Source: Akkermansiaceae bacterium UBA2381
GTDB taxonomy: Bacteria > Verrucomicrobiota > Verrucomicrobiia > Verrucomicrobiales > DEV007
NCBI GenBank assembly: GCA_002344215.1
Contig: DDSV01000048.1
Span: 1 to 64,000 of the forward strand
Direction of reading: 5' to 3'
DNA length: 64,000 nt
A program made the translations under genes and the position numbers. Shown in pieces: positions 8,589 to 17,689 of this stretch (position 1 is the first letter of the stretch; each line of letters starts with the position of its first letter). The notes beneath the pieces were generated by a model, which worked only from the letters and a program-made list of their open reading frames with translations, ran no database searches and was not told where the DNA came from.

Positions 8589-8730
8589 TATTATACTGAA
8601 GTTTTCGGCTCAACCCTTCATCTCCCGCCCTCCCGAAAGGCCCGGGGCTCGTAAAGGGTGACTACCGTTGCTTTCGTTTTACTCCGTTCATCGTCACTTC
8701 AAGGCGATTTCCAAACTCACTCAACGATGT

Positions 8731-9621
8731 CTATTCACCGGTGAGTTGGAAACTCTTTAAGATGGCTCCGAGATCTCCTTTAACTCCGACATCGGCGGCA
8801 TCCTTGATTTCAGGTTCGAGCGAGGTTGCCATCATAATGATCACGACCCCGCGTTCTTTTCCAGGCTGGCGAACAAGCAGTATCTTTCCGAAGAACTTGA
8901 TATCACCTTTGTCGGTACCCTTAAACTCCGCCTGAAACAACGCCGAGCGTCCGCTTAAGCCCGCCACCTTTTCAGGTGCTTCGCTGATCTTTTGGTAGTT
9001 GGGGAGGCCTTGCGCAAATTGCGCCCCGAGCTGCTCCAGTAACATTGGATAGATCAATTCCTGATCCATGCCCGGAAAGGGCTCGGGGTTGGCAATCATG
9101 TTGCCCACCGCAAAATTTTCGAGCGTGAAGGTGCCCTGGACCGGATCGGTGATACTCTCCTCAACCTTGATGAAGTTGACTTCATCATCGGGGATAACAG
9201 CAAACTTCTCCGGGTAATTGAAGGTGAAGGGCACAAACTTCGGTTTCATCTCCTCGGGCAGGGCGTCAATTGTGTTGACATAGGTTTTCCATCCGGGCGG
9301 CGCTGGAACCGGCGCTGATGCGGTCGGCGAAGTGGTAGGGATCGTTCCGGCCTCGGTCGGCGGTTCAGGGAGCGGGGCTGGAACTGCAGGCGTCTGTTCC
9401 GATGCCGCAGAAGAAGAATCTGCTATGGGAGGTGCTGTTGCGGGTTCGGTCAGTTCACTCCCCGGCGTCGGGTTGGATACTTCATTAACGGATGGTGCCG
9501 CCTTGTCTTCCTCTGCGGGGGAGTCCACCTTTTTTCCTTCACCACAACCCGGCAAAATAAGAACCAGCGCCAAAAGTGATAAGGTTTTGATGGCAGCCCG
9601 GAGAGTGCGCCCTCTTTGCAT
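8731..9621 (-). CDS. Predicted lipoprotein with Pro/Ala/Thr-rich linker
   Basis: The frame is open to 9714, but the ATG at 9621 gives a proper signal peptide: basic start MQRGRTLR, hydrophobic core, lipobox LILPGC. So I start there (296 aa). After the acylated cysteine comes a linker of about 90 residues rich in Pro, Ala, Ser and Thr. A globular domain of about 170 residues follows (YVNTIDALPEEMKPKFVPFTFNYPEKFAVI). I do not recognise the domain. It is probably tethered to a membrane facing the periplasm. Confidence 0.7.
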   Translation of the reverse strand: MQRGRTLRAAIKTLSLLALVLILPGCGEGKKVDSPAEEDKAAPSVNEVSNPTPGSELTEPATAPPIADSSSAASEQTPAVPAPLPEPPTEAGTIPTTSPTASAPVPAPPGWKTYVNTIDALPEEMKPKFVPFTFNYPEKFAVIPDDEVNFIKVEESITDPVQGTFTLENFAVGNMIANPEPFPGMDQELIYPMLLEQLGAQFAQGLPNYQKISEAPEKVAGLSGRSALFQAEFKGTDKGDIKFFGKILLVRQPGKERGVVIIMMATSLEPEIKDAADVGVKGDLGAILKSFQLTGE

Positions 9622-9926
9622 CCGGGGGACGAGACTACAGATTCGCTTACACGCGGAAAGCGATGAAACACGAGGTAATATAATGCTACGCCGCTTGTGG
9701 TTGGTGGTTCTCATGAATCCATGCTAACTAACAATTGAAATTGCTTTCAAGTTTTTTCCTGACTGACGTGAATTATACCTATTTTATATATGGTATTTCC
9801 TTAATCGCCGGCTTGCCTCCGGGAAGAACCACCCTTGGACGGACAAAAGACGGCTATCCGGGTACCCTTGGCGAGAGGTGACGAGAATCCGCTTGAATCG
9901 TTGGTCTCTTTCCCCGACCTGAATCG
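9622..9926. other. AT-rich divergent intergenic region
   Basis: A 305-bp spacer between the divergent lipoprotein and AlkC-like genes. It contains a local AT-rich patch at 9722-9802, unlike the surrounding G+C content. Within it lies a small stem (TTGAAA at 9735-9740, TTTCAA at 9745-9750) followed by a T run at 9752-9757. That resembles a weak terminator but has no gene to terminate. A TATA-rich stretch at 9775-9795 is a plausible promoter region. Confidence 0.4.
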
Positions 9927-11024
9927 ATGACCCGTGAATCCCAACCCGCTCTCAAGGACTGGTTCGATCCTGAACGCTTTCGAAATATCGCCGGTCACCT
10001 GACGGAGATTTACCCGGGCTTTGACCGGGCAGGATTTCTCAAACACTCCCTCGCGGGATTGGAGGAACTGACTCTGCTCCAGCGCCTCAGACGCATGACC
10101 GTGGCCACACGAGCTGCCCTGCCTCTCGACTACCGCGATTCGCTCGAGGTTCTGCGCGAACTAGCTCCGCGCATTGATCATTCCTTCGTCACCCTTTTCC
10201 TCCCGGATTTTGTCGGACTCTACGGACATGACGACGTCGATGATTCGATGGAAGCACTGAAGTTTTTCACCCGCTTCGGTTCGTCCGAATTTGCGATACG
10301 CGAGTTTCTGAAGCGCGATCTGAAAGGCACCCTGAAAGTCATGCACCGGTGGTCTCGTGATCCCGATGAACACGTCCGTCGCCTCGCCAGCGAGGGCTGC
10401 CGGCCACGCCTGCCCTGGTCTTTCCGTCTCGGCGAGTTGATTGCCGATCCGGGCCCGGTTCTGCCCATCCTCGAAAACCTCAAGGCCGACCCCAGCCTTT
10501 ACGTTCGCAAGTCGGTGGCCAACCATCTCAACGATATCAGCCGCGATCATCCTGAGGTCACGCTCTCAACCCTGGGCAATTGGGATCGTGACCACATCCA
10601 CACGGCGTGGATCGCAAAGCGGGCTCTTCGGACCTTGATCAAACAGGGACACCGCGACGCGCTGACCCTGCTCGGTGCGGGCGAAGCCGCGAAAGTCCGG
10701 ATTGATGGATTCCGGGTGAGTCCGGCTAAAGTGAATTTGGGCGAAGAGATCCGGATGACTCTTGAGATGACCTCACTCTCAAAGAAGACGCAAAGGCTCC
10801 TCATCGACTACAAGATCCACTATGTGAAAAAGGCAGGAGGGACCTCAGAAAAGGTCTTCAAATGGACCGAACGGGAAATCGAACCGGGCGACACCCTCGC
10901 CCTGGAGAAACGCCAGACGATACGCGATTTCTCGACGAGAAAACATTATGCCGGACAGCACAAGGTTGAAATCATGGTCAACGGCGAAACGCTGGCAGCA
11001 GGTTCCTTTCAACTCTCCCTTTGA
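9927..11024 (+). CDS. AlkC-like DNA alkylation repair glycosylase (HEAT-like repeats plus Ig-like domain)
   Basis: This 365-residue protein has helical repeats through about residue 255, including SRDPDEHVRRLASEGCRPRLPW and LKADPSLYVRKSVANHLNDISRDHP. These are hallmarks of AlkC/AlkD glycosylases, which excise N3-alkylated bases. A beta-rich C-terminal part (about 260-365: VSPAKVNLGEEIRMTLEMTS through HKVEIMVNGE) fits the Ig-like domain known for AlkC. The protein is cytoplasmic, with no signal peptide. It ends 18 bp from a convergent gene. The AlkC versus AlkD distinction rests on the presence of the Ig-like tail. Confidence 0.82.
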   Translation: MTRESQPALKDWFDPERFRNIAGHLTEIYPGFDRAGFLKHSLAGLEELTLLQRLRRMTVATRAALPLDYRDSLEVLRELAPRIDHSFVTLFLPDFVGLYGHDDVDDSMEALKFFTRFGSSEFAIREFLKRDLKGTLKVMHRWSRDPDEHVRRLASEGCRPRLPWSFRLGELIADPGPVLPILENLKADPSLYVRKSVANHLNDISRDHPEVTLSTLGNWDRDHIHTAWIAKRALRTLIKQGHRDALTLLGAGEAAKVRIDGFRVSPAKVNLGEEIRMTLEMTSLSKKTQRLLIDYKIHYVKKAGGTSEKVFKWTEREIEPGDTLALEKRQTIRDFSTRKHYAGQHKVEIMVNGETLAAGSFQLSL

Positions 11025-11042
11025 GAGACTCACTGAAAGATC

Positions 11043-11480
11043 TCAAGCCTCCTCTGCTTTCACTTCGTTCAAAACGGTCTTACCTGAGATGACTTCGCCG
11101 TTGGGGAGAGTCGCGGTCCACTCCTCCACAAGGGACTGACCACCTTCTGCCTTCTCAAGGCGGAAAACCGACCGGTAGGTAAACGAGAGACCTCCGACAA
11201 AACGGAATCCCGTGCCATGGCAGATCCAGGTGTCCGGTGTCTTTTCGGCTAAGACGATCCCGGAGTAAGTCGAGGCAAGATCCTTCCCGTGCAGTTCCAT
11301 CGTTCCGTCCGCTCGCGAGATCAGCCAGATTTCAGTTCCGGATTGATCGGCGGAACTCCAGTGTGAACTCGGCTTCTCAAGCGGAACCGCCATTCCGGCC
11401 CGGGAGAGCGGCGGCAGACAAATGAAAAGTCCGGCAGCGAGGGTAAGGAGAATGAGGGAAAGGGGCGAAGTTTGTTTCAT
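11043..11480 (-). CDS. Exported protein of unknown function
   Basis: The protein is 145 aa and begins with a signal peptide (MKQTSPLSLILLTLAAGLFI, cleavage probably after SRAG). The mature part of about 115 residues is beta-strand rich (SGTEIWLISRADGTMELHGKDL, GTGFRFVGGLSFTYRSVFRLEKAEGG), compatible with a small beta-barrel or lipocalin-like fold. I recognise no family. It converges on the AlkC-like gene. Confidence 0.6.
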   Translation of the reverse strand: MKQTSPLSLILLTLAAGLFICLPPLSRAGMAVPLEKPSSHWSSADQSGTEIWLISRADGTMELHGKDLASTYSGIVLAEKTPDTWICHGTGFRFVGGLSFTYRSVFRLEKAEGGQSLVEEWTATLPNGEVISGKTVLNEVKAEEA

Positions 11481-11655
11481 GACGACGGATATAGCAAATC
11501 GCGCGCCGGGGGTAAAAACATTTCCACGGGGAGACTCTCAGCAACAAAGGTCTTAAGGGAAGCCCCGCCTTTTCAGTCCATTCCGACACAAACCTTGCTG
11601 TCCCTCACGCGACTTTAAGCGTGCGCCGGGGTTGAAAAACCGTCATCTTCCCCTC

Positions 11656-14600
11656 ATGAAATCCCCCCTCGCCCTTTTCGCCCTCCTCCTTGCGGCCTTG
11701 ATCGTCTGCGCGCCCGCTTTTGCCGAGGAAGGTTTTGTCGACCTCTTCAACGGCAAAGACCTCACCGGATGGGACGGGAATCCCGAACTCTGGTCGGTCG
11801 AGGACGGTGCGTTGACCGGCAAAACGAAGGGCCCCGAGCACCTCACCTACAATCAGTTTCTCATCTGGCGTGGAGGCACCGTGAAGAACTTCGAACTGCG
11901 CGTGAAGATGAAGGTCGAGGGCGACAGCAACAGCGGCATTCAGTATCGATCAAAGGAACTCCCTGAAAACGGCAAGTGGTCCATCGGAGGTTATCAGTGC
12001 GACGTGCACCCTGCGGCCGAGAACAATGCCATGGTCTATCACGAACGCGGCCGCGGCATTGTCGCGAAGAACGGTCAGACCGTCGTTGTCGATCCGGCGG
12101 CAAAAAAATGGCTCACCGTCGAGCGGGAACCCGTCGCGGTAAACATTGCCGAGTGGAACGAATACACCGTCGTCGCCACCGGGAATCATCTCGTTCACAA
12201 GATCAACGGTCAGGTGACGACTGAACTCCACGATTTCGATGAGGCGGGTCGGGCCCTTGATGGCCTGCTTGCCTTCCAGGTCCACCGCGGTCCGGCCATG
12301 AAAGTCTCAATCAAAGACGTGCAACTCAAGGTGCTGCCTGACGGAGGGGTCACTCCTTTTGCCAAGGCCGACCTTCCCAACGACGCGCAGGAGATCATGC
12401 CGCCCGCACCGAAGGCGAAGGGAAAGGCCAAGGAAGCCCCGAAGGCTCCCGCCAAGGAAAAAGGCAAAGAGAAGGGCAAAGACAAACCGAAGGCTGCCTC
12501 GCGCAGCGAGGGTCAGGTGGGTCCCGCCATCGGCGAAAATGTGGCCACCCCGGTTTCGCGCATCAAGGCGCCAGAAGGGTTCAAGATCGAGCTGCTTTAC
12601 TCCGTACCCGGTGTCGAATTGGGCTCGTGGGTCGCGCTCTGCGCCGATGACAAGGGTCGCATCTACGCGAGCGATCAGTATGGCGGACTTTACCGATTTC
12701 CCGCTCCCGCCGCAGGCCAGCCGCTCGATCCAAAGGCGGTCGAGAAGGTCCCCGCCGATATTCGTGCCGTCAACGGCATGCATTTCTCCGACGGCGCCCT
12801 CTATGTCGGAGTCAACGACTACGAGCAGAAGATCTCGAGCGGTTTCTACAAGTTAACCGACAGCAACGGCGATGACAAACTCGACAAAGTCGAAACGCTT
12901 CGCGCGATGGATTCGAAAGGCGATCACGGTGTCCATGCCGTCGTCCCCGTGCCGGGCAGCGACGACTTTTATCTGATCTGCGGCAACAACACCATCCCCG
13001 TCGAAGCGGAGGCGACCTCTCCCGTGCCTGCGATCTGGGGCGAAGATCATCTCCTCAATCGCATGCCCGACGGTCGCGGACATAACCGCCACGTCCTCGC
13101 TCCCGGCGGCACCATCTACCGTGTCTCTCGCGACGGAAAGTCCTTCTCGCGCATCTCATCTGGCTTCCGAAACATCTACGACGCCTCGGTCAATTCCGCG
13201 GGTGAACTTTTCACCTACGACGCGGACATGGAGTATGATTTCAACACCCCCTGGTATCGCCCTACCCGGGTGAACCATGTCGTCAGTGGAGGTGAGTTCG
13301 GCTGGCGCAACGGGGCCGGCAAATATCCCGAATTCTACCCGGACAACCTGCCCGCCACCGTCAACATCGGACCGGGATCTCCGACCGGCACGACCTTCGG
13401 CTACGGCGCGAAGTTTCCTGCCAAATACCAAAACGCCCTCTACATCCTCGACTGGAGCTGGGGCAAGATCTATGCCGTGAATCTCGAGGCCAAGGGCGCA
13501 AGCTACTCCGGCGTGAAGGAGGATTTCATCTCCGGCGCTCCCCTCCCCGTCACCGACGCCTTCATCCATCCGCAGGACGGCGCGATGTATTTCGCGATCG
13601 GCGGACGCAGAGTCCAGTCGGGACTCTATCGCGTCACCTACAACGGCAAGGAAGACACGGCGCCCGTGCAACCTGACAAAACCCTCACCGACGCCGCAAA
13701 GCTTCGGCACGAACTCGAGGCTTTCCATGGCAAGCCCGATGCAAGGGCGATCGAAACGGCCTGGCCGCATCTCTCCAACCCCGACCGCCACCTCCGCTGG
13801 GCCGCCCGCACCGCGATCGAGCATCAGCCGATCGACACCTGGAAAGCGAATGCCCTTTCCGAAAGCGATCCCGCCAAGCAAGTCGAGGCGCTCCTCGCCC
13901 TCGCCCGCGTCGGCGGCATCTGCCCCTATCACCGCGTGCCTGCGAAACCACTCGGCGTGCCCGCCGGCGAGCCCGCCATCAAAATGCTTCCGATCCCCGA
14001 AGGAGCCACGCCGACTCCGCCGGTCGACACCGACCTTCGCGATCAGATTCTCTCGGCCCTCATCGCGATCGACTTCGCCGCGCTCTCGCCCGAGGCGCAG
14101 CTCACCCTTGTGCGCACCGTGCAGATCGCACTCAATCGTTTTGACGGTGCGAGCGAAGAAATGACAAAACAGCTCATCGCGGATCTCGATCCCGCCTTCC
14201 CCGCGAAATCCTTCCCGCTGAATTGGCTCCTCTGCGAAACCCTCGCCTACCTCCAGTCGCCTACCATTGCCACCAAAGGCATTGCCGCACTGAGCGAGGC
14301 CGTCTCGCAGGAAGAGCAGCTCGAGTACGCCCGCAGCCTGCGTTTTGTCAAAACCGGCTGGACCAGGGAACTGCGCACCGTCTACCTCGAGTGGTTCCTT
14401 AAGGCCGCGAACTACCGTGGCGGGTCGAGTTTCGAAAAATTCATCGAGTTCATCCGCAACGACGCCCTCGCCACCTTCACCGAGGCGGAGAAGACTGAGC
14501 TTTCCTCCATCATCGAGAAGAAGCCTACTCGCGTTTCCGCGATCGAAAACCTTGGCGCCGTCTTCGTCGGGCGCACACCCAAGATGTGGACCCTCGAGGA

Positions 14601-15081
14601 ACTCAGCGCCGCTGCGTCCACGGGGATGCAGGACCGCAACTTCGAGAACGGCCGCAAGATGTTCGCCGCCGCGGCCTGTTACGCCTGCCATCGCTTCGGC
14701 GACGGAGGCGGCATGAACGGACCCGACCTCACCGGAGCAGGCGGCCGCTATTCCCCGCACGACTTCCTCGACCAGATCATCAACCCGAGCAATGTGATCA
14801 ACGAGCAGTTCGCCCCCGTCGTGGTGACCCTGAATGACGGTTCCATCGTGAGCGGTGTCGTCGTGAATCTCAGCGGCGACGGAGTCACCCTGAACACCGA
14901 CCTCACCGACCCGAACCAGCGCGTCAATGTCGATCGCAAGGAAGTGAAGACGATGGAAGTCTCCAAGGTTTCGCCCATGCCGCCAATGTTGCTAGCGATG
15001 CTGACGAAGGAGGAAGTCCTCGATCTCGTCGCCTATGTCCTGAGCGGAGGGGACGCGGCGAACGCGATGTTTAAAAAGTAG
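11656..15081 (+). CDS. DUF1080 (3-keto-disaccharide hydrolase-like) + sugar-dehydrogenase-like propeller + c-type cytochrome fusion
   Basis: The ATG at 11656 directly precedes a signal peptide ending APAFA; a TTG at 11632 is possible but adds nothing. The product is 1141 aa. Residues about 25-235 are DUF1080 (GFVDLFNGKDLTGWDG ... WNEYTVVATGNHLVHKING). Residues about 248-286 are a Lys/Ala/Pro/Glu linker. About 300-650 is a PVC-type membrane-bound-dehydrogenase-like propeller, followed by a helical repeat region. The C-terminus is a haem c domain with Cys1008, Cys1011 and His1012 (CYACH). Such exported proteins are associated with polysaccharide or sugar oxidation in planctomycetes and verrucomicrobia; substrate unknown. 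It faces the sulfatase gene across a perfect hairpin. Confidence 0.88.
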   Translation: MKSPLALFALLLAALIVCAPAFAEEGFVDLFNGKDLTGWDGNPELWSVEDGALTGKTKGPEHLTYNQFLIWRGGTVKNFELRVKMKVEGDSNSGIQYRSKELPENGKWSIGGYQCDVHPAAENNAMVYHERGRGIVAKNGQTVVVDPAAKKWLTVEREPVAVNIAEWNEYTVVATGNHLVHKINGQVTTELHDFDEAGRALDGLLAFQVHRGPAMKVSIKDVQLKVLPDGGVTPFAKADLPNDAQEIMPPAPKAKGKAKEAPKAPAKEKGKEKGKDKPKAASRSEGQVGPAIGENVATPVSRIKAPEGFKIELLYSVPGVELGSWVALCADDKGRIYASDQYGGLYRFPAPAAGQPLDPKAVEKVPADIRAVNGMHFSDGALYVGVNDYEQKISSGFYKLTDSNGDDKLDKVETLRAMDSKGDHGVHAVVPVPGSDDFYLICGNNTIPVEAEATSPVPAIWGEDHLLNRMPDGRGHNRHVLAPGGTIYRVSRDGKSFSRISSGFRNIYDASVNSAGELFTYDADMEYDFNTPWYRPTRVNHVVSGGEFGWRNGAGKYPEFYPDNLPATVNIGPGSPTGTTFGYGAKFPAKYQNALYILDWSWGKIYAVNLEAKGASYSGVKEDFISGAPLPVTDAFIHPQDGAMYFAIGGRRVQSGLYRVTYNGKEDTAPVQPDKTLTDAAKLRHELEAFHGKPDARAIETAWPHLSNPDRHLRWAARTAIEHQPIDTWKANALSESDPAKQVEALLALARVGGICPYHRVPAKPLGVPAGEPAIKMLPIPEGATPTPPVDTDLRDQILSALIAIDFAALSPEAQLTLVRTVQIALNRFDGASEEMTKQLIADLDPAFPAKSFPLNWLLCETLAYLQSPTIATKGIAALSEAVSQEEQLEYARSLRFVKTGWTRELRTVYLEWFLKAANYRGGSSFEKFIEFIRNDALATFTEAEKTELSSIIEKKPTRVSAIENLGAVFVGRTPKMWTLEELSAAASTGMQDRNFENGRKMFAAAACYACHRFGDGGGMNGPDLTGAGGRYSPHDFLDQIINPSNVINEQFAPVVVTLNDGSIVSGVVVNLSGDGVTLNTDLTDPNQRVNVDRKEVKTMEVSKVSPMPPMLLAMLTKEEVLDLVAYVLSGGDAANAMFKK

Positions 15082-15095
15082 GGAACAGGACCTCG

Positions 15096-15127
15096 CCGTA
15101 GTGGTGACCTCCAGGTCACCACTACGG
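15096..15127. terminator. Perfect 15-bp hairpin between convergent genes
   Basis: The arms at 15096-15110 and 15113-15127 are exact reverse complements (CCGTAGTGGTGACCT) separated by two bases. It lies 15 bp after the cytochrome-fusion stop and 10 bp before the end of the opposite sulfatase gene. That is the position expected of a bidirectional terminator. No T-tract follows. A dispersed REP-like palindrome is the alternative. Confidence 0.6.
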
Positions 15128-15137
15128 ACCGACTTGA

Positions 15138-16682
15138 TCAGTCGACCTTTTTCTTCTCTTTTTTCTCCTTCTTCACTTTCGGAGTCTCATCCTTCGGCGT
15201 CACTAGTCCGTCGTCGGGCTGGTCCCACAGCCGCCAGGGATCGTCAAAACGCCGCATTTCCGCGAGGAGGAGCGCCTTCATCTCGACAAGCTTGGCGGCG
15301 TATTTCGGATCCTCGGCAAGGTCGACCTGGTGAGCCTCAGGTTTCACGCCGGTCTGATCGACGACGGCGGGATCGTGGTGTTCAATCAGGAATTCTTCAG
15401 GATTCTCGGCAAGATTGAAGAGCTGCGTCTCGCGCACTTTGCCGTCGAGCACATCGTGTTGGATCAACTTCCAATCCCCCTGGCGCACGCTTCGCATTCC
15501 AGGTTTGGTGCCGCCATTGTAGACACCGTAGAGCGTGTCACGAACCGTGGCATTTTTCCCGGTGAGCACGGGCTTGAAGCTGAGACCTTCGTTTGTGGCC
15601 GGAGCGTCGATTCCGGCCAGATCGCAAAGAGTCGCGAGAGTGTCGAGGAGGTAGATATTGCCGTCGGCACGACTGCCTGCCTTGATCCCCGGACCTTTCA
15701 CGAGATAGGGCACACGCCAGGAGTGTTCGTAGAGATTCTGCTTGCCCATCAGGGCATGACGTCCGATCGCGATGCCGTGATCGGAAGTGTAGATGATGTA
15801 GGTGTTTTCCATCTCGCCCATCGCCTCGAGCCGCGCGAGGACACGTCCGATCTGGATGTCGATGTTCTCAACGCAGGCGAGCTCTCGCCCCATCTCGTTC
15901 CGAATCGTGACAACATCGCGATTCTTCCACACTCCGCTCACCGCGACCTCGTCGCGCAAGTCGGGATGACCGTGATGAAAGGGATAATCCGGTAACCAGT
16001 TTCGCGGCAGGGCCGGTGCTTTTTGATTCCCCGGGGGCAGGGCGTTTTCGTCAGCGTGATTCACCGCTCCGTATTTTTCGAGCAACTCCGGAGTGCCGTC
16101 GCGGGTGTCGTGAGGATGAGAAAAGCCGAAGTAGATGAAAAAGGGATCGACGTCCTTTGTTTCCTCGCGAGTCTTGAGGAAGTTGAGAACCTGTTCCGCG
16201 TGCCAGGCACTGCCCGACTCCGCATCACCGCCGCGCTTGGAGGCATCGTGGCGCACCGTGAACTCCTTGTTCGCCGCCTCGTAGCTGTTGCCCTGCTTGC
16301 AGGTGCGCATCGTGTCATAACCGGCGCGATTGAAGACGGCGGGAATGGTTTCCTTTTCGAGATTCGGCGGGCAATGCGTCTTTGCGAGCGGACCAATCGG
16401 CAGGTGCCAGAGGGTGCGGCCCGACATGATCATGTGGCGCGAAGGGGTGCAGACCGCCCCGACAAATCCACCCATGTGATAGGCCCGGTCGATCACCATG
16501 CCTTCGGCGGCGAGACGGTCGAGGTTGGGTGAATCGAGGCCCGAGTTCGGATCGTAAATCTTCAAGTCGAAGGGCGACTGATCATCGACGAGGATAAAGA
16601 GAAAGTTCGGGCGCTTCTCCTGTGCATTGGTAAGTGAAACAAGGGCAAGGAGCAATAGAACGGGCAAGCAGGGGGATTTCAT
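15138..16682 (-). CDS. Exported type I sulfatase (formylglycine-dependent)
   Basis: This 514-residue protein has a signal peptide (LLLLALVSLTNAQ). The sulfatase signature C-T-P-S-R begins at Cys78, the residue converted to formylglycine, followed by MIMSGR. Metal-binding Asp33-Asp34 lie in FILVDDQSP, and the distal TSDHGIAIGRHALMGKQNLYE motif is present. It would hydrolyse sulfate esters outside the cytoplasm, perhaps on marine polysaccharide sulfates; the specificity is not readable. The extreme C-terminus is a Lys/Glu run (KVKKEKKEKKKVD). No anaerobic sulfatase-maturating enzyme gene is adjacent. Confidence 0.92.
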   Translation of the reverse strand: MKSPCLPVLLLLALVSLTNAQEKRPNFLFILVDDQSPFDLKIYDPNSGLDSPNLDRLAAEGMVIDRAYHMGGFVGAVCTPSRHMIMSGRTLWHLPIGPLAKTHCPPNLEKETIPAVFNRAGYDTMRTCKQGNSYEAANKEFTVRHDASKRGGDAESGSAWHAEQVLNFLKTREETKDVDPFFIYFGFSHPHDTRDGTPELLEKYGAVNHADENALPPGNQKAPALPRNWLPDYPFHHGHPDLRDEVAVSGVWKNRDVVTIRNEMGRELACVENIDIQIGRVLARLEAMGEMENTYIIYTSDHGIAIGRHALMGKQNLYEHSWRVPYLVKGPGIKAGSRADGNIYLLDTLATLCDLAGIDAPATNEGLSFKPVLTGKNATVRDTLYGVYNGGTKPGMRSVRQGDWKLIQHDVLDGKVRETQLFNLAENPEEFLIEHHDPAVVDQTGVKPEAHQVDLAEDPKYAAKLVEMKALLLAEMRRFDDPWRLWDQPDDGLVTPKDETPKVKKEKKEKKKVD

Positions 16683-16778
16683 TGGCTCAAGTGAATCGAA
16701 TCATAGAGTCCCGACGTCCCTGCCGTAAACCCGAATCGCAACCCGATCACGCCAACGCTCCCTCTTCTCTTAGTGGCT

Positions 16779-17597
16779 TCACATCATCCGTCCCAAAAAC
16801 TCCCACAGGGCGGTTTGCACATCGCGGAATCCCCTTCCCTGTGGCACGAGGTAGAGCGGGGAGAAGATCAAACTCCCCGAGCGAAAATCGCTGGGCACCG
16901 GAATGAGGTCGAGACCCTGCGAGCGGGCTTCCTTCATCGCGCGGGAAAGGTGTGACGCGGAGCTCGACAACCCCACCCGCTTCCACTCCGGGTGGTTCGC
17001 GATCAGCTTTGCCACCGCCTCCAGTTCTTCACTCGTGGTCCGCGGCTCCGGCACCTCGATGATGGCTTCCGGAGGAACACCGAGTCCCTGCCAGATCAAC
17101 GAGGTCTCCCGCGAAAGCAGTCTGTCCTCCCCGGCTTCGGTGATACTGCGCCCTGTCGTGATGAGGGTGCCGACGAGCCCCTCCTGAAACAGGATTACCG
17201 GACGCGTGAGCCTGTCCCCATGAGTTCCGAGGGCAGGCCGTCCCCCCGGCGAGAGCCCGGTTCCACCACCCAGAAGAACCAGCGCATCCAGTTTCTCCCC
17301 GGGTTGCTCAAAGACATAGAAGGGCTCTTCAAGGATACGGAGAAGTGCCACCCCGGCGTAGGGGCTGCCGGCAAAGGAGTAGAGAAGCCAGACCGCGACC
17401 AGCCCCCCTCGAGCCGCGCCTTTCACTCCGGTCCGGAAGATCGCCATGAATCCTGTGAGCCAGAGCAGACCCGCCGGCATGATGAGATGGCCGATCACCT
17501 TTTTCCCAATCAAAGCGCTTCCACTGAGGGCAAGCAGCAGGATCACGAACAGAAGGGTGACAAGGAAGGGAAAAGAACGAAACCAGAATTTTTTCAT
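16779..17597 (-). CDS. YdcF/ElyC-family (DUF218) membrane protein
   Basis: This 272-residue protein has three to four hydrophobic segments in the first 110 residues. A soluble DUF218 domain follows, with DALVLLGGGTG, then TLITTGRSITEAGEDRL, the acidic TTSEELEAVAKL motif and LSSSASHLSRAM. Proteins of this family (SanA, ElyC, YdcF) act in envelope integrity or peptidoglycan-precursor metabolism, but the enzymatic role is poorly defined. It is a single gene, divergent from the propeller gene at 17690. Confidence 0.8.
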   Translation of the reverse strand: MKKFWFRSFPFLVTLLFVILLLALSGSALIGKKVIGHLIMPAGLLWLTGFMAIFRTGVKGAARGGLVAVWLLYSFAGSPYAGVALLRILEEPFYVFEQPGEKLDALVLLGGGTGLSPGGRPALGTHGDRLTRPVILFQEGLVGTLITTGRSITEAGEDRLLSRETSLIWQGLGVPPEAIIEVPEPRTTSEELEAVAKLIANHPEWKRVGLSSSASHLSRAMKEARSQGLDLIPVPSDFRSGSLIFSPLYLVPQGRGFRDVQTALWEFLGRMM

Positions 17598-17689
17598 CGA
17601 AAGTGGGAGTGCAGTTTCAGCACAGGCTGGAATACGGGCGGGTGCATTGAGAGTTTACACTTTTCTTCAAATCCGATAGGAAATGTATC

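Noticed and set aside
9735..9757. Rho-independent terminator
   Set aside because: The stem is only six A-T-rich pairs and no plus-strand gene precedes it.
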